Below are positions 14,031-45,180 of a stretch of DNA of 64,000 bases, one piece after another (position 1 is the first letter of the stretch; each line of letters starts with the position of its first letter). The translations under genes and the position numbers were made by a program. The stretch is from Amorphochlora amoebiformis. Taxonomy: Eukaryota > Cercozoa > Chlorarachniophyceae. The notes beneath the pieces are model-generated. The model was given only the letters and a program-made list of their open reading frames with translations, searched no databases and was not told the DNA's origin. Where the stretch lies: assembly GCA_054601695.1 (NCBI GenBank), contig BAAHQB010000003.1:2108001-2172000 (forward strand). The letters run 5' to 3'.

Positions 14031-14069
14031 TAAATTTATTCTTATATTTATATATGTATAGACATATAC

Positions 14070-14110
<41 letters not shown>

Positions 14111-14449
14111 ATATGTGTATATATATAGTTATGTATTATGATTTGGTCCAACTACTATTTGCTGTTCCCGCTCTCCCTCCTGCATGTCGAAACTCGTTCC
14201 CTCCAAAATTCCTACCAGACCAGTATTGGTATACGCGTATCTTCGTAATTCGAATATTTAAAGTATGTTCATACATACAAACATACAATATAAACATGCC
14301 TCTATAATCTCTAATGTTTGTATAATAGTGTACATGAATAGATATCTTTGTTAATGTCTGTGTATACATATCTTTATGTGTGTATGTGTGTATGTATATA
14401 TGTGTGTATGTATGTATTTATATGTATATATATGTGTATATATATATAT

Positions 14450-14500
<51 letters not shown>

Positions 14501-14616
14501 GTATATATATATATATAATATGTATATATATAATATATATATATATGTATATATGTACACACATATTCGCACATACATTTTATCTCCGTATACTTACAAC
14601 CTATATACACATATAC

Positions 14617-14684
<68 letters not shown>

Positions 14685-14701
<17 letters not shown>

Positions 14702-14853
14702 TCACATATACATTTATCCCCGTATACCCACAACCTATAAAACACAATATATACAAATTACATGCGTACAAATACATCTACATGGATACACTCATAGAGA
14801 CAAAAATGAATGACAACCGTATGTAGGTTGGGCACATACACATATACACACAC

Positions 14854-14893
<40 letters not shown>

Positions 14894-15410
14894 AATATAT
14901 GTATGTATCATACCAACTATAAAAGACAATATATACAAATTACATGCGTGCAAATATATCTACATGAATACACTCATAGAGACAAAAATAAATGACAACC
15001 GTATGTAGGTTGGGCACATATACACATATATACATATGTATTATATATATGTATATATATATATATAAACACATTTTTTACACATTACATGCGTACACAT
15101 ATATCAACATGGATACACTCATAGAGACAAAAATAAATGACAACCGTATGTAGGTTGGGCACATATACACATATACACACACATAAATATATATATATAT
15201 ATATATACATATTCGCACATACATTTATCTACTCATACCCACAACCTATAAAAGACAATATATACAAATTACATGCGTACAAATATATCTACATGAATAC
15301 ACTCATAGAGACAAACATAACTGACAACCGTATGTAGGTTTACACATATATCAACATGGATACACTCATAGAGACCAAAATAACTGACAACCATATGTAG
15401 GTTGGCGGGT
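14685..15410. repeat. Large tandem array, ~5 decayed copies
   Basis: The unit includes ACCCACAACCTATAAAA, ACAAATTACATGCGTACAAA, ACACTCATAGAGACAAAAAT and CAACCGTATGTAGGTTGG, with TA tracts between. Copies vary in length, and the last two are truncated. Confidence 0.85.
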
Positions 15411-15422
15411 AGGTATAGATAC

Positions 15423-15491
15423 AAACTCTGGCGCCTTCGAATCCTCCGCTTGCTGTCTTTCCGCCATCCGATTAGCATAGTCCGACAGAAG
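15423..15491 (-). CDS. Candidate internal exon, unrecognised protein
   Basis: The 69-base, phase-0 exon reads LLSDYANRMAERQQAEDSKA then PEF. It is preceded by AACCCTAAG and followed by GTATCT. Composition is hydrophilic and helical. The acceptor tract is a telomere-like CCCTAA motif. It may be part of the same minus-strand gene as the exon at 8488-8410, which it matches in phase. Confidence 0.42.
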
Positions 15492-15615
15492 CTTAGGGTT
15501 GCCGAATTATATATTAGGAATACAAACATTTTTTCGGAAACCCAACACTACTGTTGGCTTTCTTCCTTTCTATCTCTCTCTCTCTCTCTCTCTATTGCTC
15601 TCTCTTTATATTATT

Positions 15616-15654
<39 letters not shown>

Positions 15655-15699
15655 CTATATATACATATATATATATATAATATGTGGAGATCTCATCCA

Positions 15700-15790
15700 C
15701 CCGTCCTTTTCTCCCCTCTGTCCCTTCCCTGTCCCTCCCCTGTCCCTCCCCTGTCCCTCCCTTGTCCCTCCTCTACCGCATCCCATCCCA
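15700..15790 (+). repeat. Pyrimidine minisatellite (CTGTCCCTCCC)n
   Basis: About seven units of an 11-base repeat, CCCTGTCCCTC, sit downstream of the stop codon of the minus-strand gene that ends at 15880. Confidence 0.8.
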
Positions 15791-15879
15791 TCTTTATCGC
15801 CTCTCCCCTCAAAAACGCTCTTTAAGCTCTCAGTGGGCGCTTGTTTTGGTAGATGTGGGAGTATGTTGAGTGGTTGCGG

Positions 15880-20771
<4,892 letters not shown>

Positions 20772-20962
20772 CGAGTCTTTCTCTAGACACCCATATTTGT
20801 CACCGTAAACCTCCTCAACGTTCCACGAAGGGCTGAAAGCCCGAGGCCAGGGCGGAAGCCATGCGAGGTTTTATTTTCTCGTGGGATCCGATATTTCCTT
20901 TGGATTCCGATCCGCGACTTTTATGATTCCCAACATTACTTTTCGGTTGAAGCGCAAAGACA
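20772..20962. promoter_or_regulatory. Probable bidirectional promoter
   Basis: This stretch of 190 bases of unique, TA-array-free DNA lies between the likely start of the minus-strand basic/acidic protein (ATG at 20771) and the plus-strand start at 20963. No TATA box is evident. The call rests on position. Confidence 0.35.
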
Positions 20963-22138
20963 ATGGCGTCCCATCCCGTCCGACGTCGCTCATCTCGGCG
21001 GGGATGCAACGATGACGCTTCCCTTGCACGTAGGCTACAGCAACAGGTATGTACTGATAGTGTCTGCAATCGTTGTTTTTATCGTACTCGGGTGTCTCAA
21101 TATTGAGCATTTCGTGGGAGTTGCGGGTGAGTTAAAACCATGTGACGCCTTTCAGGAGTATAACCGCACCGGGTACCAAGCCTCTGCTTTTGAGCTAATG
21201 GTGAATCGTGAAGCCTTTAGGAAGCTTACTCGAAAGTGGAATAGGTGGATCCTATGCGTGTAAACATAGGACAAAGAGCCTGACTTCTATGGTATGATAT
21301 TTGAAGGAAATCAAGAAGACTTCCGCTCTTCCGTATCAATGCTCCAATCCTCAGACTAGCTACCAAGGCAGATAGCCCATCAATAGTCGTCTTGAGGACT
21401 GCTGACCAGGACGGAGCAGCGGTCTCCGGACTAAACGCGTCAACGGACACAGAAAAAGACCCACTGGTGACGTCCGTGGAGTGGAGCCAGCTCGCATCTT
21501 TAAATTCGCACGATGCACTGGCTGGAGACTGTTCTCCTGAACAAGGGACCTCCATTCTTGCTCTTTGTGATCCTCAGTCGGGAGTTTACTGCCCAGGAAC
21601 GATTGTGAGTGTCAGCTCACGTGGCGTTCGAATACGTAAATCCCTCATTTTTGAACCCCCTACCTGTATTCCCATAGCCACACCTTCTCGTACTTTCAAC
21701 CAAACCCCAAAAAAGTTTTCGGAACAATAAAACGAGCGACAAAATAAACACAGGTAGACAGAACGACGACGAAGAGTTTGAACTCGGGAAGCGTGTCCGT
21801 ATTATGGAAGGAAGCTTTGGATTCGTCCCATCGGTCATTCAAGAGTCGCCCGTGCCTCTCTCATCCGAGTGCAAAGACCTGGCCGCTGAGATTGCGGGTG
21901 CGAAAGAGAAGATGCGAGCGGGCAAGCGCAGGCGGGAAAGAGAAATGAAGGTGAAGACAGTCAAGTCCATCAAAGCCAGGGAGAAGCGCAAGAGGAGAAA
22001 GTCGCACAAGCCTCAAGCAATACATCTGCGCCAGATTAAAAATGTAAAGTCCATTGGGCTAGGGGTAAATAATATACACATGCATACATTTACATATGTG
22101 TGCGTGAAAAAGGGAATTAGAAAACCTCAAAATATTTA

Positions 22139-22187
<49 letters not shown>

Positions 22188-22346
22188 TATTACATACGTG
22201 CACACGTATACATATATATTTACATATATATATATATAATATATGTATATATATATATATGTATATATATATAGGATATATTTATATATTTTTATATAGG
22301 AGATATACATAAGAAGTATACATAGGAGATTATATGTATATGGGAG

Positions 22347-22377
<31 letters not shown>

Positions 22378-22418
22378 ATATATATATGGGATATATATAT
22401 ATATAATATATATATATA

Positions 22419-22449
<31 letters not shown>

Positions 22450-22504
22450 GTGTGTGTTTATAGGATGTATATTACTATGCGACCAGATCACTAGACCCTG
22501 CTGC

Positions 22505-22552
<48 letters not shown>

Positions 22553-22591
22553 CATATATATATATATATGAATATATATATATATATATCG

Positions 22592-22654
<63 letters not shown>

Positions 22655-22743
22655 GTATATGTATATATTATATATATATATATATGTATATATATATCTG
22701 TGTATATAACTACACATGCATTTATATACATCACACAACCGCA

Positions 22744-22813
<70 letters not shown>

Positions 22814-22894
22814 CATACATACATGTATACATATATATATACATATACTCGCACACACATATATATACATACATACATACATATATAAATATAT

Positions 22895-22947
<53 letters not shown>

Positions 22948-23122
22948 CATTTAGACATGTAAATATATATTTATACGTAGTGTATTATATTATAATATAT
23001 ATATATATATATATAATATATATATATATAACATTTATATATCATATATATATATATATAATATTTATATATATATATATATATTTATATATATCTAATA
23101 TATATGTATATAAATATATGTA

Positions 23123-23154
<32 letters not shown>

Positions 23155-23249
23155 TTGTGTGTATTTACAGGTTACATCCATATATATAATTATACATATA
23201 CATTTATATATAAACATATATATATACAACATTTATATGTATATATACA

Positions 23250-23293
<44 letters not shown>

Positions 23294-24563
23294 ATATATA
23301 TGTAAATCTCCTCGAATGCTTAAACTAAGTTATACAACCCCACAGGCTGCCGATCTGGGATTAGTTCAAGTTGAGAGCCTCCTTGCTCCAGAAAAACTTA
23401 ATGCAGTCCGAGAGGTTTGCAAGCAACTGCAAACGCTTGCAAGGGAACGTAGCCCTGAGTGCAAAATCCACCAAATCACTCGCGCAACCCAAGGGACATC
23501 GGGCTCGGCAGTCGCAGTGAGCATTGGGGACAATATCAAGAATGGAACCCAGATTTATGTCACCAAAGACGGAAAACCGCCCGCATGGAATAGGAATCTT
23601 AGTATTCCGCAATCGTGGGTGGAAAGGATAAACGCACCCGTCGAGTGGCTGGCGAGCTCCAGCGTCGACGAGGATTCATCGAAAATCACGAACGCAAGTG
23701 TTAGCGAGAACCCAAAGGCCGATAGTATCGTAATCGGCGAGTCCAGCGCTGCCTACGGTTTGCCAAAGCCTGTTCCGGGACGGTGCTCCGTGAGACATTG
23801 CAACACCGTGAGTATAGGAGCATACTGCAAGCACTGTCGGATGCCTGCAGCTAGAGCAAGTAAGGACCAATGGAAAACCCTGATGTCTGTCATCGAGGCC
23901 GCAACGAGAATCGGAGCCCTTCCTTCCACTAAAACTCTAGAAAATGGACAAATCATGGAGCTCAACGTCCTCGCCTTCGTCGTGCTAGACTACGGCTATA
24001 TAGTCCCAGTACCTAAGACGGTTGGAGCCGGCAACTCCAAAGGCCCAGGCATTCCCTTGCATCAAGATACATCCTGCCTCGGGGAGGCGATCGGCTCGCT
24101 ACTGATCGATGGAGATGATAAGACTGTTGATGTGCTCTACGATACAGTCGAGCTCAACGGCTCGGGGGCTGGACGATGCGTATCATTCGCACACAAGAAG
24201 AACTCCTTCTACACCATGACAGAGAACACACGCTGGCTTGCCCGCCATCGTGTTCGACATGTCACTGGGAAGAAAAGGAGCCTTGGTCTACTCGTACGAC
24301 TCAACTGGAGGTCACGGCGTGCTCGGATAAATGCGGAGATAATCAAGGCGGCGGGCGTGATTCCTCCCAAGAACAATCTCGGCCTCGACCAGAAGTTGAA
24401 AGGAGAGAGGCTTTTTGGACACTTACAGACTCTGGGGCCGTGGTACAAGCGGGAAGATTTCATGTATGATGAGGGGACTTGGGATGTGGACGGTCTTCTC
24501 CAGGAACTGAAGGAAAATAAAACAGAAATAGATGAGAAGGGCGAGTTTATCGTAAAGAATTAA
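20963..24563 (+). CDS. Candidate 2-oxoglutarate/Fe(II) oxygenase with Zn motif, 651 aa
   Basis: Five exons (20963-21046, 21156-21244, 21355-21608, 21754-22064, 23346-24563) join in phase from ATG to TAA. Exon 1 is Arg-rich ([14 protein letters not shown]) and ends at a strong CAG/GTATGT donor. Exons 3-4 carry [15 protein letters not shown], weakly KOW/Tudor-like, then a basic stretch ([11 protein letters not shown]). Exon 5 has four cysteines, C393-x4-C398-x8-C407-x2-C410, a likely zinc site. It also has PLHQD (H485, D487) and, 60 residues later, [20 protein letters not shown] (H547, R557). H-x-D followed by H-x9-R near a Ser-Leu strand is the iron and 2-oxoglutarate binding pattern of the double-stranded beta-helix oxygenases (AlkB, TET/JBP and relatives). 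The N terminus of exon 5 ([18 protein letters not shown]) suits the helix preceding such domains. The gene structure is firm; the enzyme class is inference. The large intron is filled with TA arrays. Confidence 0.75.
22065..23345. repeat. Intron filled with (TA)n arrays
   Basis: The last intron of the preceding gene, 1.28 kb, is almost entirely TA, TATG and CACA microsatellite. It ends with the pyrimidine-rich acceptor ACAACCCCACAG. Confidence 0.8.
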
Positions 24564-25324
24564 TTTACGCTGGCTGACAGCTGGCTGACAGCTGGCCGGG
24601 CTTTAACAGACTTCTAGGACTTCAGACTAGTGTATGATAGCTATAGTCTGATTGCAGATCTGGTGCAAAGGCTCACATTAACTAGAGTTATCTGACGTAC
24701 TTAAAACTTAACCTTAGTACAAGTTACACCTGTATACTGACCGACTAGTTATACAAAGTTTAGCCAATGATTAATGGCATGATGAATATATCTAGATATA
24801 TCATTTATATATCTACTAGATCGCGCGCGCGATCGATCTAGCATGTACATATATTCATAGTTTATAAATTTAATTGGGCTCTAGTAACTAAATATAGTAA
24901 ATAGCTACTATGCTACGGTCCTGATATATAAGACATAACTTAAATCGTACAGTGTCATCCGGTCTAGATCGTAGATACTGAAAATGCTTTAAATCTGATC
25001 AAACTAGCTGAACTGGTGACGCGGCGTAATCTAGGTAATATCTAGAATATTTAGTACTAACAAACTGAATCTAGTGAATCTAGTGAATTACGTGCCACCA
25101 CAAAAAATATCAGTATATAAACTATGATATCTAGTATAGTCCAGATAGTACTAGTAGTACTAACAAATTATTATGACTAGATGAGGAGCCATGACCTAGA
25201 TGACCGATCACACATATGTAAGTTATCGTATATGACAATTTCTAGAATTTAACGCTAGCGGCACACATGTACCTAGACAAGAGCTAGAAGAATGCAGGTC
25301 ACTTACCTTAATACTTTAGTAGTG
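24564..25324. terminator. CTAG-rich spacer between convergent gene ends
   Basis: The spacer lies between the TAA of the plus-strand oxygenase-like gene and the TAG of the minus-strand RING-LON gene. It contains 23 CTAG tetranucleotides in 761 bases (about 3 expected by chance), many within palindromes such as TCTAGA and ACTAGT, and a GCGCGCGCGATCGATC block at 24823-24838. Almost no (TA)n array is present. A role in 3' end formation or termination is inference from position; the second convergent spacer (40460-41071) has the same composition. Confidence 0.5.
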
Positions 25325-33892
<8,568 letters not shown>

Positions 33893-33960
33893 AGAAGCTA
33901 TTATCGATGATGCCAGATATATGTGATTGCGATGCTCCGCATCTGACAGAAATTAGACGA

Positions 33961-34032
33961 TTCCGCGTAGTCTAACGGCTAGGATATGAGATTCTCACTC
34001 TCAAGATCGGGGTTCGATTCCCCGCGTGGAAG
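33961..34032 (+). tRNA. tRNA-Glu (anticodon CTC)
   Basis: The acceptor stem TTCCGCG pairs with CGTGGAA. The anticodon stem TGAGA/TCTCA encloses the loop TTCTCAC, giving anticodon CTC. The T arm is CGGGG-TTCGATT-CCCCG, and the D region (GTCTAACGGCTAGGA) is typical of eukaryotic tRNA-Glu. No intron is present. It lies in the short gap between the divergent RING-LON and SUB1 genes. CCA is not encoded, as usual in eukaryotes. Confidence 0.93.
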
Positions 34033-34181
34033 CATAATTTTTATGCTTTTGCTCCCTGGACAACGGTGGGACATAATTTTTTTGAAGGGACATCTGCGGG
34101 ACATTAGGACCCCATTCGGATGACTTTCGACGTGTCGTGGTGTCGACGTCGAGCGCCGATTGTGAGCGTATTGGTGGTCTC

Positions 34182-40459
<6,278 letters not shown>

Positions 40460-41071
40460 AGTCGCGTGGGATATCTATGAACATGTTTTTTGTTTATTTA
40501 AAAGCGATGTCGCCACTACTACACTAACTGGAACTAAGCTAGCCGGATGGCCAATTTCTAGAGTTTAGTCACCGTCGGTATAGACGGTTAGAAGGTTCTT
40601 GAGAAGGCTAGTAAAGAGCTACCACTATAGCACTACCTAGAGCAAACAAATATATTTCTTCTATCACCACATTCTAGACATTGTATAAGTAGCTAGAGTA
40701 GTACTATATACTAGATATAGTTGATAGAATAATTTAATAACTACGAGAACTATTAGAACTACTCTGGATGCTAAAACTAGTAGAACTAGTAGAACTAGTA
40801 GCTAGAGTAGAACTAGTTTTTGAACTACTAGTAGCTAGGTAGTGTAGCTAGAGTCGTATGTCGTTGAACATTTAAAAGCATAATCTAGTAATATTCTAGA
40901 CATTATTCTTGATTATTAACAAAATTTTCATTGAGCCTTAACCTAGTTCTAGTACTGAGTTAACGTGATCGTCTGGACACGGCATCGAATGTACAACTAA
41001 TGACAACTAGAATGGGGGCTGTATGGACCGGTTATAGCCTGAATTACACACAATCCGAGTCCTGGCAGCCC
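40460..41071. terminator. Second CTAG-rich convergent spacer
   Basis: The spacer lies between the SUB1 stop (TAG at 40457) and the stop of the minus-strand coiled-coil gene (41072). About 20 CTAG tetranucleotides occur in 612 bases (2 to 3 expected), clustered as AACTAGTAGAACTAGTAG. The word CAATTTCTAGA followed by (A/G)TTTA is shared with the first spacer (25236 and 40552). No TA array is present. A role in termination is inferred from the repeated context. Confidence 0.5.
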
Positions 41072-41599
41072 TCACCTGCTCTTCGCATTCGCATCTCGCC
41101 CAAACGGAGATTTCAAGTCCCTAGCCTCGTGGTACTTCGGAAGAATAATGAAATTTTTTAAACTAAACCCTGAGTCAGGAGTACCATGCGGGCTTGTCTT
41201 GGGCTTGAGCTGAGGCAGCCCAACGCTCTGGTTGAAGCTCGTGAAATCGAAACTCTTGCTGCTTGACTGTGATAATACTGGCGATCGCGCCATGCCCCGG
41301 GTTACGAGTTCCGGGTCGCATCCGTCTCGAGACTTGTTCATTAGATTGGCTTGTTTTTGTCTGCAGAGTTAGGCTCAGTGGTAGGGTTACCGTCTGGTTT
41401 TTGTGGTTTAGTTTGAGTTTCGAGTTTGAGTTTTAGTGTCAGACCTCCTCTTCTTCTTGTACAGGTGTGGAAATCTGCCTCGTTTTTCCACGAAGATGTC
41501 ATGCCTTTCTTTAAGCTCGGTGTAGAGCCCTTGGAGCTATGAGTTAAATCCGGAATGGAGATATTTAATAATGTATAGATGTATATGCGTCGATATATT

Positions 41600-41648
<49 letters not shown>

Positions 41649-41725
41649 GCATTGGAGATAGGTTATAATGTATAGATGTATATGCGTCAATACATGTATA
41701 TATATATGTATATATATTTATATAT

Positions 41726-41770
<45 letters not shown>

Positions 41771-41817
41771 AAATATATACGTACTACTTCTAGATGTATA
41801 TAAATATAAACGTAATA

Positions 41818-41855
<38 letters not shown>

Positions 41856-42491
41856 TAATACGTCTACAAATACATACAATTATGACGATAAAAAATAACG
41901 TTAAAATAGTAGAATATTCATAGCATCATATAGGTATATATATACACATATATATATACATACCTCTATATGTACACATATATACATACATGTATATATT
42001 ATATGTATCAGATACAAATAAATACATTCAATACTATTCATAAATATTACATAAATGTATACATTTCTTACACTTATCCTACATATAGAAATCAATGCAC
42101 ACACATGTAGTTTACATGTTTTAAACCTAATGCAAATTAATCCAGTATAGGTTCCTTGATTGTCCCTCTAGGTCCCGAAGTCTGTACCCTCCTCACGTTC
42201 CCTCGCTCTCTCCCTCCTGTTCAAGTCCGGTACATGTTATTAATACCTCTTTGAAGCTATTCATGGTGTTCTGATGGTCTTTGTTTGCCTTGTCAATGAA
42301 CACCTGGGAACATCGACATATCTAACTCACACGACACTACACCTCTGTAACATATGTACATATATATATATATATATAATATATATATTTATATATATAT
42401 ATGTATATATATATATGTATTACAAATGCATACAGCTAATGCTCAAGCATACAAGCACATACACACACACACACACACAAAGATATATATA

Positions 42492-42553
<62 letters not shown>

Positions 42554-42789
42554 GTGTATATATATATATATACATATGTGAAAACATATAGAATATTTAT
42601 ACACACATTCGTACTAATTAGATATGCAAAACTGCAAACATATATGTGACCTGCATTTCTGCACGTGCCTTCTCAACTTGGATATCCGTGATTTCGTTTA
42701 GTTGCTTAATCACAATTCGTTTCTCCTCGACGTCTTTCAGCAATGTCGCCTGAAATTTACATTTATTTAAATCCACACACATACATATA

Positions 42790-42827
<38 letters not shown>

Positions 42828-42916
42828 CTATGTGCATAACCAAACATAATTATACGTATCTACTTAAAATATATATGATATAGATACCAATATATATATA
42901 TGTATTATATATATAC

Positions 42917-42948
<32 letters not shown>

Positions 42949-43424
42949 GTATATATTTACATACAAGTACTCATGCATTTATATAAATGTATGAGTACAT
43001 ACCAAATCTTTGAACATATATATTCATATGTATTACATGCACTGTATATATTGCGCACATATGTATCTTATAATATATGTACTTATATAATATATATATA
43101 TATACATATATATACTACATATATACATTTATATATATTATATATATATATATATTACATATATATATATTATATATATATATATATTTATACATATATA
43201 TATATATATATATTACATATATATATATGTATATACACACATTTACATGTATATATACATACATATGTGTATACACACATATACATACACATAATATATA
43301 TACATGTGTATGTATGTGTATGTATATATATATATATATATATATATGTAAATAAATACATGTATTTATATTTGTATATGTGTACATATATATACATATA
43401 TATATATATATATGTAATCCATGC

Positions 43425-43455
<31 letters not shown>

Positions 43456-43836
43456 GTATTATATATGTTATGCGGTTAAGAAAATTATCTTAATCCACTC
43501 ATTCTTTTCTCAAGACGAAAACCAAAACCAAAATGAATTAATTTTATCTACCTTGTCCCTCAGAAATCTATCGACCTCAACTTCCTTCCTTCGCTTGGAT
43601 TCTAACTCTTCCTCAAGATCCTTGATGTTTTGCTTGTGCTCCATCTCCTTCTGCAACAGACCCTTTTCCAAGGACTCCTGCGTTTGTCGACATTTCTCTC
43701 GAAGGGCCGCAATTTTCATGGCCATCTGTGCCTCTTTCGACCTCTCCTCAGCGAGCATTCGCTTCAGCTCTTTCACAATCTGTATCATTTAAGTAAGCAT
43801 GCACTATATATATGTGTTGTATATATGTCAAACACG

Positions 43837-43917
<81 letters not shown>

Positions 43918-43963
43918 TTGTGTATATAAATGTATATATACATATACATATACATATACACAT

Positions 43964-44062
<99 letters not shown>

Positions 44063-45120
44063 TATATATATGATAACACACATGTAAGTGTTTTCATATT
44101 GATCCACGAACTCCTGAGGTTATGTAATATTTGTGGAAGTGTGAGAACCGTATCATTTCGTGACTGCGCTTCTTCCATCATTTCTCGCATCTTGGCTTTC
44201 TCCAACCGCAGCTTCACAATACTCACCTCCAGGCTACATACAGGAGGCAATGAGGTGAGGGTGTTTTACGACTCACAAAGACGAGGAAAAATGCAGTGAG
44301 ATACTTAAAGAAAGGCCTACTCGGAGAGAATGAGAGAGAGAAAGAGATAGAGAGAGAGAAGTGGAGAAGGGATAGCGGGAAGAGAGATGGGAGAGATAGG
44401 GAGAAAGAGAAACCCAATAAATACTCGGGGGGTCGTAAACATGCGGCGAGGCCAATCTGCATGACCTCAGGGCCGTAAATCCCTTACATATGCACATGCC
44501 CATTGTACTCGATTGCAAAATTCGTAAGTCTTTCTTTGAGAAGCTTACACCAGCAGTCTACTCGCACTCATCAGGTGTCACTCGCGCTTGTCGTGTACCT
44601 CGATATTCACGTGTACATGTACTATGCATGATTTCACTGGATGCACATCTCATATTCCTACTGTTAAATACCTTGTGAGCCTGTCCCCAGCGTAGTGTTC
44701 GTCGTATACCTGCATGACGTCCTTGAGGTTTTTTTCGTTCTTCTTCTTCGCTTGCTCCGAAAGAGCTTTCTTTCTCGCTAATGACGCAAAATCAGGCCAT
44801 TGTATCCAATTTGAAGGACACAGGATAGTCCTGACCTTCGAGAATCTTCTCCGCCCTGGAGGAACGCGTGGTACCAGGCATGGGGCGAGCAGTGACAGCC
44901 TGACAGCCAAGGCGGGGTGCGTTACCAAATCCCCGGAATCCAAAAAGGATATCTTTTCGGCAGCGAAGTTTAAAATCGAGTGGGACTTGTGCTGCGAAGA
45001 GATAATGGAGTCCAAGCAGGTCCGGGAGGCGCGGATATCATCCGGGATATCCCTCGTCTTCACAACCCTGAGGACTCGACTTTCATCAGTGGTCTTGCAG
45101 TACCGGTCCCAGAAGTCCAT
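41072..45120 (-). CDS. Coiled-coil protein, about 7 exons
   Basis: Exons are 45120-44672, 44233-about 44090, 43779-43552, 42749-42651, 42303-42247, 41536-41463 and 41360-41072. Nearly all join in phase to a TGA stop. The first (149 codons from an ATG) ends in a charged helix ([18 protein letters not shown]). The middle exons are continuous heptad-like coiled coil: [93 protein letters not shown]. The C-terminal exon is Ser/Pro-rich and probably disordered ([18 protein letters not shown]). Cytoskeletal, ciliary and kinetochore proteins share this architecture, and I cannot choose between them. The 5' exon is open on the plus strand too, so its assignment is less sure; the start lies only 60 bases from the first visible exon of the Furry-like gene. 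Confidence 0.6.
43510..44100. repeat. (TA)n array between coiled-coil exons
   Basis: The intron 43780-44090 is nearly pure TA with a TACATA core. It is bounded by the ATACAG acceptor and a GTGTTA donor. Confidence 0.6.
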
Positions 45121-45180
45121 AGGTTGATTAGCCCACCACAAATCCTCCACCCGTTACCATTGATCCCACGTTTCTCATAG

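Noticed and set aside
24176-24469. A second open frame inside exon 5 of the oxygenase-like gene
   Set aside because: The main frame runs uninterrupted to the stop and contains the conserved residues. The other is a shadow.
44714-45127. Plus-strand coding reading as a 5' exon of the Furry-like gene
   Set aside because: The minus-strand frame is open for longer, starts at an ATG and splices in phase into the coiled-coil exons. The plus reading ends in the wrong phase for the next exon. Not excluded completely.
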